Source: Syncephalis plumigaleata
Taxonomy: Eukaryota; Zoopagomycota; Zoopagomycetes; Zoopagales; Piptocephalidaceae
Length of the DNA: 64,000 bases
Reading direction: 5' to 3'
Assembly (NCBI GenBank): GCA_025201365.1
Contig: JAIXMF010000011.1
Span: forward strand, 558,001-622,000
Part shown: piece after piece, positions 12,673 through 24,835 of the stretch
How the letters are laid out: every line of letters starts with the position of its first letter
Position numbering within the stretch: position 1 is the first letter of the stretch
The notes under the pieces: model-generated
The model's database searches: none
Seen by the model: only the letters and a program-made list of their open reading frames with translations
What the model was told of the DNA's origin: nothing
Translations under genes and position numbers: made by a program

Positions 12673-14527
12673 TTAAAGGAAATGTAAACCTAGTCCAAAT
12701 CCGAATCCAGGTTGAATCCTATCAGAGGTAGTCGCTGCCAATGGCAAGGTGAAATTCAACTCTATCCGAGCAATACTGTGCCAGTAGACAAGACCTGCTC
12801 CTACAGATATCGATGGATGTTGATACATGCCTTTAATCGCCTCTGCTATTCGCTGTCGATCTGTCATCATCATTCGATGGCATGAATAAATATATGCATT
12901 AGTTGTTTCGATTAGTAGTAATGCGTCCATTGATCCACTTACCATTGCTAACGAGTCGTAAAGTGCCGGCATTAGCAAATAGATGACCCTTGAATCGGTC
13001 AGAATCCACCATTGGTAACGGTGTAAATAGACTCATACCCAGTGTGTAGTAAATATTGCCACCGATCATATCATCTATAGGTACGTTGAATATAACATAA
13101 TGTATACATGCTATATCATTGTCATTGCTTACCGTATTCCCGTGGACCTACACCGAATGTCTTGAATCCACGTAGTGAAACGGGACCACCAAGGGTGAAT
13201 CGATCATTAATACGAAGCGATCGCCTGACAACGGTAAAATAAAGCCAGCGCGTGCGGTCATACTAGTATGCTAATAGTAGCAATGAGAATGAATTAATAA
13301 TGATATGTATGTTGTTTAGTTCTATGATCATTGTTATCATCATACTTACGAATCCTTTGCCTATACTCTGTAGCCATTGACCTTCCGCCTCGCATTTGTT
13401 ATAGTGTACATCACCACCACGACCGGCCACTTCATTCTGTACACGTACTAAATAGCCATCGGTAGGCATCTCCAATGAGTTGCGTCGATCACGAATAAGA
13501 ATATGGCCTACAGCCGAGCGTAAAGTATGTCCGGCATCCTTGCGTATTCTATAGAATTGTTATACACACATATACATTAATTCAACGTATAGTAAGTTAT
13601 TCCATCAACATGTATCCTACGCTAATGATGCCTTATCGGTAAGATTGTAGATATTACGCCATGCAAATCGTAATAGATACCATGTTGACCTAGTCGACTT
13701 ATAGTCTATTTATTTATTTATATTTATTATCAGTCAATGTAATGCTGTATCATTCCTGTTTCTCTCACTTACCTCGTAGCGTAATGTGGCACCGCGTGTC
13801 ATTTCATTATGCGATGCATACCATGCCTTATTACGTATGGTTTGATAAGCATGAACACTTGCCATATGATCTGGATTAGACGCTATTGGTGTAGTGAAAC
13901 TGGCCTACATATCGAGATTAATACTAAATATCAATGTGGTATCCACCCATACTATCTACCTGAAAGGCTGACGGAGTACGTGTACCCATTGACGCATTAG
14001 CCTCGAAGCACTCGGCACCACCAAACGCATTACGGAATGTAATGGATCCATTCTAAGGGAGAGAGTTAGCGATGCATTAGTCTATCTCTACTGGTGTTCA
14101 CCTACCAAGGAGCCTTCTTGATCGCCAATTTCCGTGCCTGTCTTGATCGTTATCGATTACGTTCACGTAGCGTCAATAGCGCGTCTATTCCCCTTTCCTT
14201 GGCCAATGGTCCTCGTGCACTGTCTAATTCACCAGCTACACCGGCGTAAATGCCAAAACGACTGAGACGCGACACAGCTGTCTGAGTGCGTTCTATGGCC
14301 TCGCCAAATGTTGCCGCCTCAAGAATAGGCTCGGCTAGTCGATTAAGAAATGAACGACGTGTATGACGCACACCACGGAACAATACCGCGTTCATAACCA
14401 CTGGATTGTCGTAAGCCTCATAGAGCTATTTATCAACTGTAATTAGTAGACATTGACATAACTATTAGCTACTTACACGAGACAACAGTTCAGCCTTTTG
14501 CTTCTCAATATGCGACGCTGTATCCAT
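12673..14527 (-). CDS. SAM50: SAM50/Tob55 beta-barrel assembly subunit, mitochondrial outer membrane
   Basis: Sam50 is the Omp85-family core of the mitochondrial SAM complex, which inserts beta-barrel proteins into the outer membrane. The N-terminus (MDTASHIEKQKAELLSR, start 14527) is followed by a POTRA-like segment: MNAVLFRGVRHTRRSFL, RLSRFGIYAGV, ELDSARGPL. The long C-terminal half alternates short beta strands, and recognisable family blocks include ITFRNAFGGAE, TRSTWYLLRFAWRNIY, SVGAGLVYWHSIARIELNF and the terminal beta-signal-like FGFGLGLHFL. The gene has many short exons. The first intron is 14476-14426. Another lies near 14060-14100. Several more interrupt the barrel. I did not fix every junction. 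Confidence 0.88.
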
Positions 14528-14845
14528 ATTGAATTCAACTGATTAAATGGAATAAAAACAGCAATAGCAACAGCAATAAATGTAAGAAAAAGAGGATAAT
14601 TCGCGTAGACAATTCTGCCCCGTTAATTTGATTTATTTTATAATCTACTCGTTTATCAATGAGTCATTCTTCTTTACGACGACGATAGACTGCTCTCTCC
14701 TTTACACGATTGATAGATCATCATACGAAATTGCATTAGATTGACGCTTGAAAAGGAATAAAGTTCATTTTAATATTAAAAAGACGAGCAGTATCAATAC
14801 TGAATATTAGCGGAAAACGAAAACAACAACGACAACAACACATTT

Positions 14846-15280
14846 TTAACCGCGAGTGAATTTGCCGTAGATGTGCAGAGCAAATACGGAACCGATAAAT
14901 ACGAGACTGAGCACCAGTACTACGACAGGATCACTAGATTATACATGTTAATAATGATGGTAGCTTTCCTTGTTGAGATATCACTTACACACGAAGACCT
15001 GGTGCGTCATCGCTGTAGATTCGCATCAAACCGGAGGAACTAGGCCCACCACGACCTGTTTGACGAGCTGCTGCCGAACCAGCATTTGGATTGCGGCGAC
15101 TAATAAACAAATAATATGCACGCGTGTGCGTGTTAGCCAATCTATTAAACGATACACTACTATGCTTATTACCGAATAGTGCCTTTGGGTGTAGAAGCCG
15201 AATCAGACTAGTGTATAACGGATAGTGTTAGCCAATCCAAATATATATGATCATATTCTATATCAAAGACTACTTACCAT
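14846..15280 (-). CDS. SBH1: Sec61 beta subunit of the ER translocon
   Basis: This is the small tail-anchored subunit of the Sec61 channel. The cytosolic part has NPNAGSAAARQTGRGG and SSSGLMRIYSDDAPGLRV, the signature just before the single helix DPVVVLVLSLVFIGSVF. The tail ends ALHIYGKFTRG. The first coding exon is only the ATG (15278-15280). A 70-bp intron follows before SDSASTPKGTIR (from 15207), and further introns split the R-rich and pre-membrane parts. The length of roughly 80 residues is typical. SEC61 alpha lies 25 kb away in the same window. Confidence 0.9.
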
Positions 15281-15731
15281 AGTATGATCGTGTAAGGTTA
15301 AAGGCAGTAATGAGTAAGTGAGTAGATGAGTGCAGCAATAAGATTTATAGTAGAAAGACGTGTCAGACAAAACCCTTATTATTGCTGTTGTTACCATTGT
15401 AGACAAAATAGCATAGATTATTTGATAAAAGTCGATATGCTTGATCCAACCAATCAACATTCGCCACCTCGTTGTACTACACGCTATACAGGAGGTGGTG
15501 GTAATAATGGCAGTTAGAGCTTTCTCTATTTAGATAGATGATGATACTCGTCGGTGAGGTGAGTAAGTGTGAGCATAAGTCGCGGTTACAGTAGGTTCCA
15601 CTACAAAGAAGGACTACATAAATAGAGGTGCGGTAATTCTACGCTTATTCTATTCCTTACTACTATCAATTACTACACCTACTGCTATCTTTATTACCAC
15701 TACTACTATCACTACTACTACTATTACTATT

Positions 15732-17033
15732 ATGGCTGCTACCGTTGCTGACTGGTCGGATCGTGTTCATCCAGACACTATCGTACTATTTGATGTTGAT
15801 GGTACACTTACTCCGTCACGTAAGGTAATAATTATACAAGCAAGCAAGCAGGTCTATCTAAATAGAACTAACGCCATTTTGTGTTATGATATACGAGTGT
15901 AGACCGTGACACCACAAGTGTTGGAGATGCTTCAGTCCTTGCGTAAGAAGGTGGTTATCGGATTTGTTGGCGGTTCCGACTTTCCAAAGCAACTGGAGCA
16001 GCTGGGCGATGATGGTACGCAATAGAAATGATGATAGCGCCCACTAGTGTATATCGACAATGGCTAATTGATCTGACTATTTAGTGCTGGACCGCTTCGA
16101 CTACTGCTTCTCAGAGAATGGATTGACCGCGTATCGACAAGGATTGCAACTAGCATCACAGGTAAAGGATTATACATTGCTTGATTAATGCAAAACAAAT
16201 CATCTAATTAGCAAATACTGCTATAACAACACTAGAGCTTCATTGGTCATATTGGTGAAGATCGTTACAAATGTCTAGTTAACTTTTGTCTTCGCTACAT
16301 TGCTGATTTGGATATTCCGATTAAACGGTATGAGTTGTCATTATCATCATGACTAGTGTATTGTATATATTAATGTATCTTATAATGAAATAGCGGTACA
16401 TTCGTTGAATTCCGTAATGGTATGGTCAACGTATGTCCTATTGGTCGTAATTGCTCGTAAGTAATTGATATATTGACTATGTGTGTATGAGTAATAATAA
16501 TGATGCTGATAATGATAATGATAGTCAAGAGGAACGTGATCAATTTGAGATTTACGATAAAGTAAGTGAAATGTAGTATTCGATGTTAAACTACTAATAT
16601 TGTTTGTTAATTAGGAGCATCATGTACGTCAAAAGTTTGTCGATGCATTACGTGAAAAGTTTGGTGATTATGGCTTGACATTCGCCATTGGTAAGTAGAT
16701 GTAGATTGATGATACATTCATTAGTATTGACATAGGTGTATAGGTGGACAGATATCATTTGATATATTCCCTGATGGTTGGGATAAGACTTACTGTCTAC
16801 GCCATCTTCAGATCAAGCCTTTAAGCAGATCCATTTCTTTGGTGATCGTACTATGAAGGTAGGAATGTTGACTACATTATTGTTATTGATTAGTAGTAAT
16901 GTTAATGTAATGATAACACGATTAGGGAGGTAATGATCATGAGATATACACGCATCCTCAAGTAATCGGTCATGCTGTCACTTCACCGGCAGATACTATC
17001 GGACAGATCAACGAGTTGTTTCTAAGCGAATAG
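15732..17033 (+). CDS. SEC53: phosphomannomutase (mannose-6-P to mannose-1-P)
   Basis: This is the eukaryotic PMM/Sec53 enzyme of the HAD superfamily, supplying mannose-1-phosphate for GDP-mannose, glycosylation and GPI anchors. HAD motif I is [11 protein letters not shown], with nucleophile and acid Asp. [44 protein letters not shown] and [17 protein letters not shown] follow. The magnesium-binding segment [11 protein letters not shown] precedes the end INELFLSE. The coding sequence is cut into about nine small exons by introns of 60-90 bp. The phase shifts one base near 16822, between RHLQIKP and FKQIHFFGD. Both sides are conserved, so this is probably an assembly indel. AATAAA occurs at 17046-17051. 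Confidence 0.92.
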
Positions 17034-17045
17034 GACAAATACATA

Positions 17046-17051
17046 AATAAA
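17046..17051 (+). terminator. AATAAA poly(A) signal, phosphomannomutase
   Basis: The hexamer lies 12 bp downstream of the stop codon. Confidence 0.45.
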
Positions 17052-17175
17052 TGGTCTATTTATACAGTAATTGTATCATTCATGGTTAGACTATACCTGA
17101 TTACATTATCGATGTAGTTTATTTAATATTGCTAATAATAATAATAGTAATAATACGATTGCAAAGATATACCAA

Positions 17176-18782
17176 CTACAAGTTCTGATGCATATTCCAG
17201 ATACGCAACTTTCTACCATCACCGGATAATTTGACTATTGCCGCGTTATTAACGGCAGCGATGCCTTCTTGATCATCCGTAGGAATCCATCCAATTTGAG
17301 GTTGATTATCCATACTCATCGTGAAGAAACCGCCACCTGGATGCTGAGCAACCCAATAATTGTCAAGTACGAATCCCAAGTGGACCAGACCATTAGCGAC
17401 GGTCGTCTCGAAAACCGTTTGCTTCAAGGTCAAATTCACTAATTTTAGATTTGATCCATTAAGAATGATGATCTGCTTATTATGAAATGATACAGTAGGT
17501 GTATGTCCTAGGAATTCGCCGGAATAATAAAGGGTAGAATCGTTGATATTGTGAATGAAAAACATATTCTCAAATTTAGCAGATGTAACAGAGGTATTCC
17601 TACGATTACCGCCGAATGCAGAAGATGACTGATGCTGTGGCCATGGGTCATAGGTTGTTTGTACAACTGATGCTTGCTTGCTGGTATCCTTCTGTGTCGC
17701 TTGCCATACCATGACAATATTCGAGGTGAGCAATTTGGATTGACGTTCACCCTGTTTATCCACACGAAGCGACACGAGAATACGCTGTTGCTGTTGTCCC
17801 GGTGATGGGCGCACATCAATTAGACTAGCGCATAGTTTATCCCACGAGTAGAGTGCGGAATCATGTTGGGTACTCGTGTTGAGTAGGCCGGCGTAAATGA
17901 TGCACTGGGATTCCGTAGTGTCCACGATGGTATACGTGTTCCATTGCGCGGCTGTCTTGACCGGAATGGGAATGACATGCGCTAGATTGACGATATAAGC
18001 CGAATGTGCTTGGTCAGCCTTGAGCGTTTCCTGCAATAAAAGCCAGTCATCTTGCAGGCTTTTTAATTGCACCACTGTGTCAAGATGATGAATAATATAG
18101 GGTTCTTGCTTCGATTCCAGTTCATTTACCCTCCAGTAGAATATCTTCTGGCGATCAGCGGTAGTTTCCGCATTCTTGAACGACATGGCAATGACAATAA
18201 ATCGTTCATTCGACAGTCCAGTGATTGATTCTATCTGTTTGCCATTACCAATATTGTCGTCACCACCATCGTGTAATGTATACATTGATGGGTACTTTAA
18301 AGTGAGCGATCGATGTTCTGATCCATGCGAAAAGTAATGGAAATGCTTGTTGGCAATGACAATGAGGGTGCCCCATATGTTACTAAAGATAATCTGTGGA
18401 CTAGGTTGATTCTCTCCAAAGTAGTAAGCTCCTTTGACATTGAATAGCTTCGACGAACATGCACCAGTTCTCCAGTTCTTCTCCAAGCATAAACGACCGA
18501 TACAATGTCGAATCCAGCGATAGTTGCCGTGCTTCTTCCCTGACGACGAATCGATGTCGCTAACACCTGATCATGCCATTTTATCCACGTTTTAGTGTCG
18601 ATATTGTCACCGAAACGTCGTCTAAACCAGCTTTCCCATGTGCTATCGTCTTTATCGGCCGCATCAAGTATGTGATAGCAAGAACTAAGGAAGATCAACA
18701 AGGAATCATCGTCCAGAAAGGCAAACACTCGCCATAAGACGATAATCGGCAGTTTACAAATATTCAACGATTGACAAACCAT
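17176..18782 (-). CDS. F-box protein with C-terminal beta-propeller-like region
   Basis: The N-terminus (from MVCQSLNICKL) contains an F-box-like block, LPIIVLWRVFAFLDDDSL, then ILDAADKDDSTWESWFRRRFG and NWRTGACSSKLFN, the layout of fungal F-box proteins that precedes a propeller. The remaining 430 residues are beta-rich with repeated hydrophobic-Gly strands (GRKLRIWNM at the end) but only weak WD-type signatures. The expected role is a substrate adaptor of an SCF ubiquitin ligase, which is inference from architecture. The phase changes once near 18490, inside AWRR/NWRTG. An upstream exon (about 18985-18841) joins in frame across a 48-bp intron (18840-18793) and adds an acidic segment (DYEEEEDDEDDDVDDG). 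Its own ATG is not clear, so the true start may be upstream. A protein of similar plan lies at 53105-54702. Confidence 0.65.
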
Positions 18783-19146
18783 GTTATACGAACTAATAGG
18801 AAAATGATAAAAAGCAACAAAAAAAGGAGTCTGCACTTACTTGTCTGTTACAACGCTTATTAAAGTGTTGCTGATCACGAGACTGTCATGCAGACTGATC
18901 ACGCAACCAATGCGTATACTCCCATCATCCACGTCATCATCCTCATCATCCTCCTCCTCCTCATAATCAGCTGAGCCAAATGCCAACTCAATTCATTATG
19001 TAGTTACACCAATATGATTGCGTGTATTACAAACTGCCCGGGATTGCGTGGATGAAAACAAGTATAATAGTAATAACAAACAATGATTTTATTGATATCA
19101 ATGTAATAAAAATGTTAAAAAATATGGCTTTCGTTTCCTTTATAGA

Positions 19147-19590
19147 TTACGAAGAAAACGCCTGAGTCCAATAGTATTTGCCATCGCTGCCTATTGCTAG
19201 ACCACCGCCGAAGTACTTGACATTGGCCACCATGTTTCTAAAGTGTCCCTTCGATATCTCCCATTTGTCCATGGCCTTTTGCAGTGTCTTCTCGGTGGAG
19301 ATATTCTCGGAAACAACTACAGCCGCTCCATTAAGGCCGTAACGTTCAAATAGACCGGGTTCATTGCGTAAAAAGTGACTAGCATTGTTGGCATCCCTCA
19401 TTCTATTGCTGTGCTCCTGTGCACCTCGTACAAGCTCCTCCTTCCTCTCTAGTTTAGGAAGGAAGAATTTGTCGCGGAATTTGTTGATAGCATCCAACAT
19501 GTCACCGGCCACATCGGCAGCGACCATGGTGGATAGCGTGGCCATGACCATCACCATCATTAATAGGAGAATACTAAGACGTGGCATCAT
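19147..19590 (-). CDS. secreted single-domain CAP (SCP/PR-1) protein
   Basis: This is a CAP-superfamily protein. The start at 19590 gives MMPRLSILLLMMV and a signal peptide ending near VAADVAG. An in-frame ATG nine codons earlier would put charged residues before the hydrophobic core. The domain shows LDAINKFRDKFFLPKL, AQEHSNRM, SENISTEKTL, MDKWEISKGHFRNMV, YFGGGLAIG and YYWTQAF. The His of the first CAP motif is kept in AQEHSN. The third motif reads KYFGGG where the family usually has THFG, so one cavity histidine is missing. It has no intron and no cysteines in the mature part, unlike typical secreted CAP proteins with disulfides. It is one of five CAP loci in the window. Confidence 0.82.
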   Translation of the reverse strand: MMPRLSILLLMMVMVMATLSTMVAADVAGDMLDAINKFRDKFFLPKLERKEELVRGAQEHSNRMRDANNASHFLRNEPGLFERYGLNGAAVVVSENISTEKTLQKAMDKWEISKGHFRNMVANVKYFGGGLAIGSDGKYYWTQAFSS

Positions 19591-19617
19591 TTTGCTTTTT
19601 AATTCGACTACTATCAC

Positions 19618-20589
19618 ACTGTATATCTCGTGGCAATTTCGTTATTGTATATCGTAAGAGGGTATTATGGGTAATAGCAATTGATTGATACGTAAGTCGT
19701 GACTAGCTACTACTCGCTTAACACAAAAAAAGGTGTAATAAATTAGTCGGTTGTATATTAACTAAAAACTGTGTGGCTAAGAGTGATAATAAACAAGAAG
19801 AAGAGGAGGAGAAAACGTTCATGTTAACGCCATTCCTTTATACTAAGCCGTCGCAGAGAAAATGCAAATCTCACGTGTAATATTCGCCATTACTACGTAC
19901 ACGTGTAAATAAGAAGCGTTCATAAGTGAATTTGTCTTGTCGCCGTCTATTGTGTTTATTCGAGGAAATGTAGCGTGTTCCATATTAGAATTCCGTAAAA
20001 GCGTTTCTATTGCCAAATACGAATCCCGAACATAATGGAGCGATAATCCAAAGTGAACATCGATAGTGGTTTCCTATTACGGTGACACGTGCTGATGATA
20101 CTAATTCAATTGAAACGCGATAAAAATTTTACGAGCATTTTGCCGTGAAACGACATCACATACCAATATCGCGTTGGCACACATGTTAATATACCAAAGT
20201 TGGCTCGCTTACAAGGTAGTAACAAGTTATTGCTACATAGTGGCAAGGAAAGAGTAGCACGAGTATGTGTATGAGTGAGTGAATGAATGAATGATGATGA
20301 TGATTGATATCAATGACATGTTAATATAGTGCGTTTATTAGGGTAATAAACCAGTTCATTAGTACAGGCTATAGGCGACATATCCGTTCATCTAGCCATA
20401 TGTTCCTATGTTATAGACGGAATATAACGCATGCATTACCGAAGCAGCCAATTATTCATGAACTGCGACTGCCTTACTAATACTTGGAATACCGTTTATC
20501 CTGATAACGAACGGAAGAAGGAAATATATGTAACAAACCGGTTGTTCTATGATCGTTATCAATGTGCACCTAGTAGCAGTAGCAGTAGC

Positions 20590-20624
<35 letters not shown>

Positions 20625-21062
20625 GTTGAACTTGTTCCTAGACTGTTTGATACATTGTCGCAATAATTTGCCTTCACATGCATAGTTTACTCCTCAATCA
20701 ACATGGCCTCTTCAATTGCATCCTATCATTATTACAACGACAATGATACATCTATGGCTATGTTATGTTATTATTATTATTTAATGATTAACTTGAACAA
20801 ATGTAATTAAAACCAGCTGATAACTAGTATAATAAATAGTCAATATTGAGAATGAGTAGAATAACTAGCAATAGCAAATGAAATAAATGAAATGAATCAC
20901 ACAAAACATAAAGTATCTAAGCCTAAATAAATAAATATAAAGCGAGAGCGAGAGAGGGGGTAAGTACGAATAGGCTAAACTATAAGCTAGTGCATAATGG
21001 AGAATGCAAATTGAATGTGGAAGAAGAAAGGAAAAATGTAAATGCTATGTATGCATTTGTCT
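19618..21062. other. intergenic, no gene seen
   Basis: AT-rich spacer between the divergent upstream side of the CAP gene and the 3' end of GRH1. A TATAAAG element (minus, near 19838) could serve the CAP gene. A 255-base frame at 20431 is mostly a poly-Ser translation of the AGT/AGC repeat and is not credible. Confidence 0.5.
20572..20624. repeat. (AGT/AGC)n microsatellite
   Basis: About 17 tandem trinucleotides, first mixed AGC/AGT then pure AGT. Confidence 0.9.
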
Positions 21063-22971
21063 CTAACACACATGAATCTTGGTAAGTGCACGTAGATAAT
21101 TCGGTTGTCGGTATCGCATGGCTGCCTGCGCCAAACCTTCCGGAAGATTGTCCATGCTAGAGGAGTGTTGTCGTGCACGATTCGACGTGTAGACTGATGT
21201 CGCTGAACGTGACAATGCCGTTGTAGATTTTGAACCCGCTGCTGATTTCGACATTGGATGACGACTACCTTTGTACGAATGTTGCTCGGTCTTCTTGCCA
21301 CCACTTGCAGTCGTCTTGCTACGTACTGGCATTTTATGTTTTGATGGCGAATCAATCGATGGCGACGATGCTAATGTGGCGGATCTTCCAAGTGGTACCT
21401 TTGACTTTGTGGATAGTGTTAGCGATGGCGGCAGTTGTGGTAGCGGCGGCGGTGGTATAGCAATCACTGGTGCATCATTAGTACGGCGTCGTTTTGTGGT
21501 CAAGCGTAGTCGACGACCAATAGCGGAAGCTGTCGACATTTTACGCTGTAGCGATTTGGTAGGATTAGTGGTAGCGCTAGTCTTTAGATTACTACTAGTA
21601 GCAGGCATCCATTCATTTATTGCGATAATGCTAGCATCATTTCTTGTTTTATTCTCACTCGCAACATTAGCATCATCACTATTATCATCATCATCATCAT
21701 CATCGGCCCATGGTAGTTTTGGTCGTGGTCCCAATTTGGGATCCCATCTAAAGTCCTGCAACTCCATGGTCGGCGATGGTGTCGGGCTGCGGATTCGTCG
21801 TTGCTGATTCGGCTTCAGCGTTGCCGTCCTCGTTATTGTCGCAGGACTGTGTCGGGCTGGGATTCTGTGCAGGTAACTATAATATATGAACTATCTCCCG
21901 TAAGCATTAGCCCAACGATGATACTCTGCTACACAGAGCGCGGAGACATGGCACGAGTGCCCGCCCGTATCTCACTTACCCATAGCCTACATCGCAGCCT
22001 AGCGAGCCTTGACCGCCCCAATTCTTATCCGGCACTATGGTCACCTCGCGACATGTATCCCAGTGACGGTTGTAGACGAGTAATTGGACAGGCACACCTT
22101 GATGCTCTTCCATTAGTCGTGAAAAGTCGGCCTGCGTCTCGAGGTGACGATGCATAGTACCAATAACATAGTCGGTATGCGCTTGTAGACCGGCTGTAGC
22201 TGCAGGTGAGTTGGGAGCAACGTCCTACACGCGTCGATAAGCATATACATTGTTAGAAAGGAATATCCGCGCTTGAGCATCTATGCAATATGGCAGTTGC
22301 ATATGTCGTACAGAATTGTGCTCTTACCAGAATATGCCATACATTCTCGCTGGCTGCTGCATACGTACAGAAACGTATGGCACAACCAATTAACCCGTTT
22401 TGCGTGGAATCCGACCATTGACTATTCGGCGTCAGTTTAACCTCTACAATGATAGTGGTCATGTTATTGTTGCAATCGTCAGCTGACCATGCTCATCGCA
22501 TCCAAATAGGATACCGAGACCACACCACTTACCCCGAACATTTTGTCTTTACTCGAATAAACCATAAGCGTGACCTCCTTCCCGACATTGGCTAATAATT
22601 GGTCGGTGAGCTCCGAGCCTGGCTTATCCTGTCGAAACACAAAGGTTACCATTAGGTCACGAGACACACGTATACACTTTTTAGGATCAACGAAGAATAG
22701 ACAAATGCCATCGCTACTCTTCATAGAGTATTTGGAGCTGTTCACCGAATGAGATATAAACCTACCAGTCTAATGCCGTTGATAGAAAGGATAAAGTCGA
22801 AGAACGGTTGGATTCCTGCTTCGTAGGCAGGCGAATTCTCATTAACCTATTGCAAGTTGTTAGAATTAACGATATGATACATATGAGATCGCTAGTACTA
22901 CAGTAATAACTTACACGAAGTACGTGAAAACCGTTTGATTCCTCTACGGGTGCTGACTGCTCATTACCCAT
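21063..22971 (-). CDS. GRH1: GRASP-family Golgi reassembly stacking protein
   Basis: This is a GRASP55/65/Grh1 homologue, a peripheral Golgi and ER-exit-site protein with two PDZ-like repeats that also acts in unconventional secretion. The start [20 protein letters not shown] keeps Gly2 for N-myristoylation. PDZ1 continues as [21 protein letters not shown] and [12 protein letters not shown]2 has [37 protein letters not shown] and [22 protein letters not shown], spliced to YLHRIP at about 21880. The C-terminal 270 residues are lineage-specific: [12 protein letters not shown], an Asp run, then a Ser/Thr/Lys-rich basic disordered tail. Six or so exons are separated by introns of 60-120 bp. The divergent tail is longer than I expect for yeast Grh1. 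Confidence 0.9.
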
Positions 22972-24835
22972 ATTGCGTAATCTTCTTTGCTACTCTTATT
23001 ACCAGTTAGAATGGAATAGAAAAATGTAACCTTGTCAATGCGCTAACTCCTTAATATGTTTGCAAGTAGTTCGCCCTAGCAAAACTGAAGATATTGCAAA
23101 ATAGTCGATCAAGAAAGTCAACAAAAAACAAAGACGCCAAACAGGCTAGGCGTAGAGGGAAAGGAAGAAGAAGGAGGAGAAGGAGGAGGACAAACCCAGG
23201 CAGCGAAGAAGTAATAGTAGCAGTGTGTAGTTTATGTTTACGATTGTGTGCGATATTATTTGTGTGTGTGTGCGTTGCCAGGATTCTAATAAAAACGAAT
23301 GGAATTAATCACTATAAAATGCAAAGCGGATAGATTAGGGCGTTTGTACTTCCGTACACATGTGGTTCGCATCTTTTAGTTGCCGGTTAACCGACTAATT
23401 TATAGGTGCGCTCGCTATTAAGGCCTTGGGATAAAACGAGCAGCTACCCAAACTGGTAACGCGCTTCTCTTCCATGCAGGTGAGTTGACGATATTCAAGG
23501 CAATAACAGTGTCCCAAAACAACATTCCTACGGTTAACATGCGACACAGAACAGGAATAATGCTATCAGAATTAGCAAAGTATGTTTCATGTTACCACGA
23601 ACTAGTTCATCCTACAGTTTGCTGGCGTGTTAGTATCAGTATATATTTGGCATTCTTGGCTAAATATGCGTTCCAGGAACATGAACATGTTTTACAATTT
23701 CTAGATATATGAATAAGCGTCATCGTCACTGCTAATGCAAACACATACACACACATTCTCTCTGCGTTAGTTCCAAATACAACACAACTGAATACAGAGA
23801 CAGATAAAGTGAATAGTATAAACGTGTAAATTATGTATTTATTAAGCTATGCTATGTCCATATAACCATCATGCAAGAGACTGACATGAAACCCGACGTA
23901 ATTGTATTTCGACATTTCGCCATTATCAGACTTGCGTCATCAATTAATCCTGTGATAACAGTGTAAGGATCATCTATATCTGATCGATCAATTACTTTTA
24001 CATTGGATGGTATACTAGATCACATATATTTTGTGAAAGATGGTGCAGTGTGCTAACTTTGTAAGAATTATAGCTGGGTCTAGATCTGCATTGTGGCTTT
24101 GTGCAAATGTATCTAGGCATCCCAATCTATTAAGTGATGGCATATTAGCCCTGGCACGATATTATTTATCATATTAAATAATCGATCCGCTCCTCCATCC
24201 ATTCCATATCCACTTGGCACCGGCAATGACCATACGGCCGAAATGGACAATAGACAAGTGACGACAGTTGAGAAGAAACGCATATTGATTGGACTAGTTG
24301 GTCGAGTAGGTGGTATAGCACTGAGTTGAGTTGAGTTGAGCTGAGTTGAGTAATACGGTATATAGGTTTAGTCCAGCTAAACAAAGGTACAAAGTAGTAG
24401 ATGATAGTAAACAAAAGTTGTTTTTGGTAAAGACAAGGTAAATACTAGAGGTGAGTAGTTGAGAGAGTATAATGGAGACAAGTGGCGAGATGGGCAAACA
24501 TGTAGATTTATATCGCTAGTTTACAGGTGGGTAGACCACGAAGTGATAACCATACGGTTACACCGCATGGCAGCACCCCTGTTTCAGCATATGTCAATTT
24601 ATTGCTGGGATGCACGCTTGAAACGCTTCTTTATTGCAATACAGCAATGCAGCATGCTTGTCGACATGAGCGAGGTAGTAAGACAAAGAGAGAGACAATC
24701 ATTATAACACTGCATATTTCTTAGTGCAAGGGTATAGTGTAATAACATGACTTTTTGTACATGTGTATATTAGCAATGCGTTTATTATCACAAATATAGT
24801 ACTTTCACAATATCTACAACGTATCCTTCAGACAA
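22972..24835. other. intergenic, no convincing gene
   Basis: This holds the GRH1 upstream region and 1.5 kb of spacer. A frame at 23485-23712 (75 residues) has no motif or neighbour support. A TTGAG-type repeat lies at 24321-24350. Confidence 0.45.
24321..24350. repeat. TTGAG pentanucleotide repeat
   Basis: Six tandem 5-bp units with one C substitution. Confidence 0.85.

Noticed and set aside
17508-17819. Alternate-frame ORF inside the F-box/propeller gene
   Set aside because: Lies in a different frame within a long conserved-composition ORF and has no independent support.
20431-20685. 85-codon plus-strand frame with poly-Ser
   Set aside because: It is the translation of the AGT/AGC microsatellite with non-descript flanks.
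23485-23712. 75-codon frame in the GRH1 upstream spacer
   Set aside because: No signal, motif, intron or conserved neighbour. Length is within chance for this AT content.
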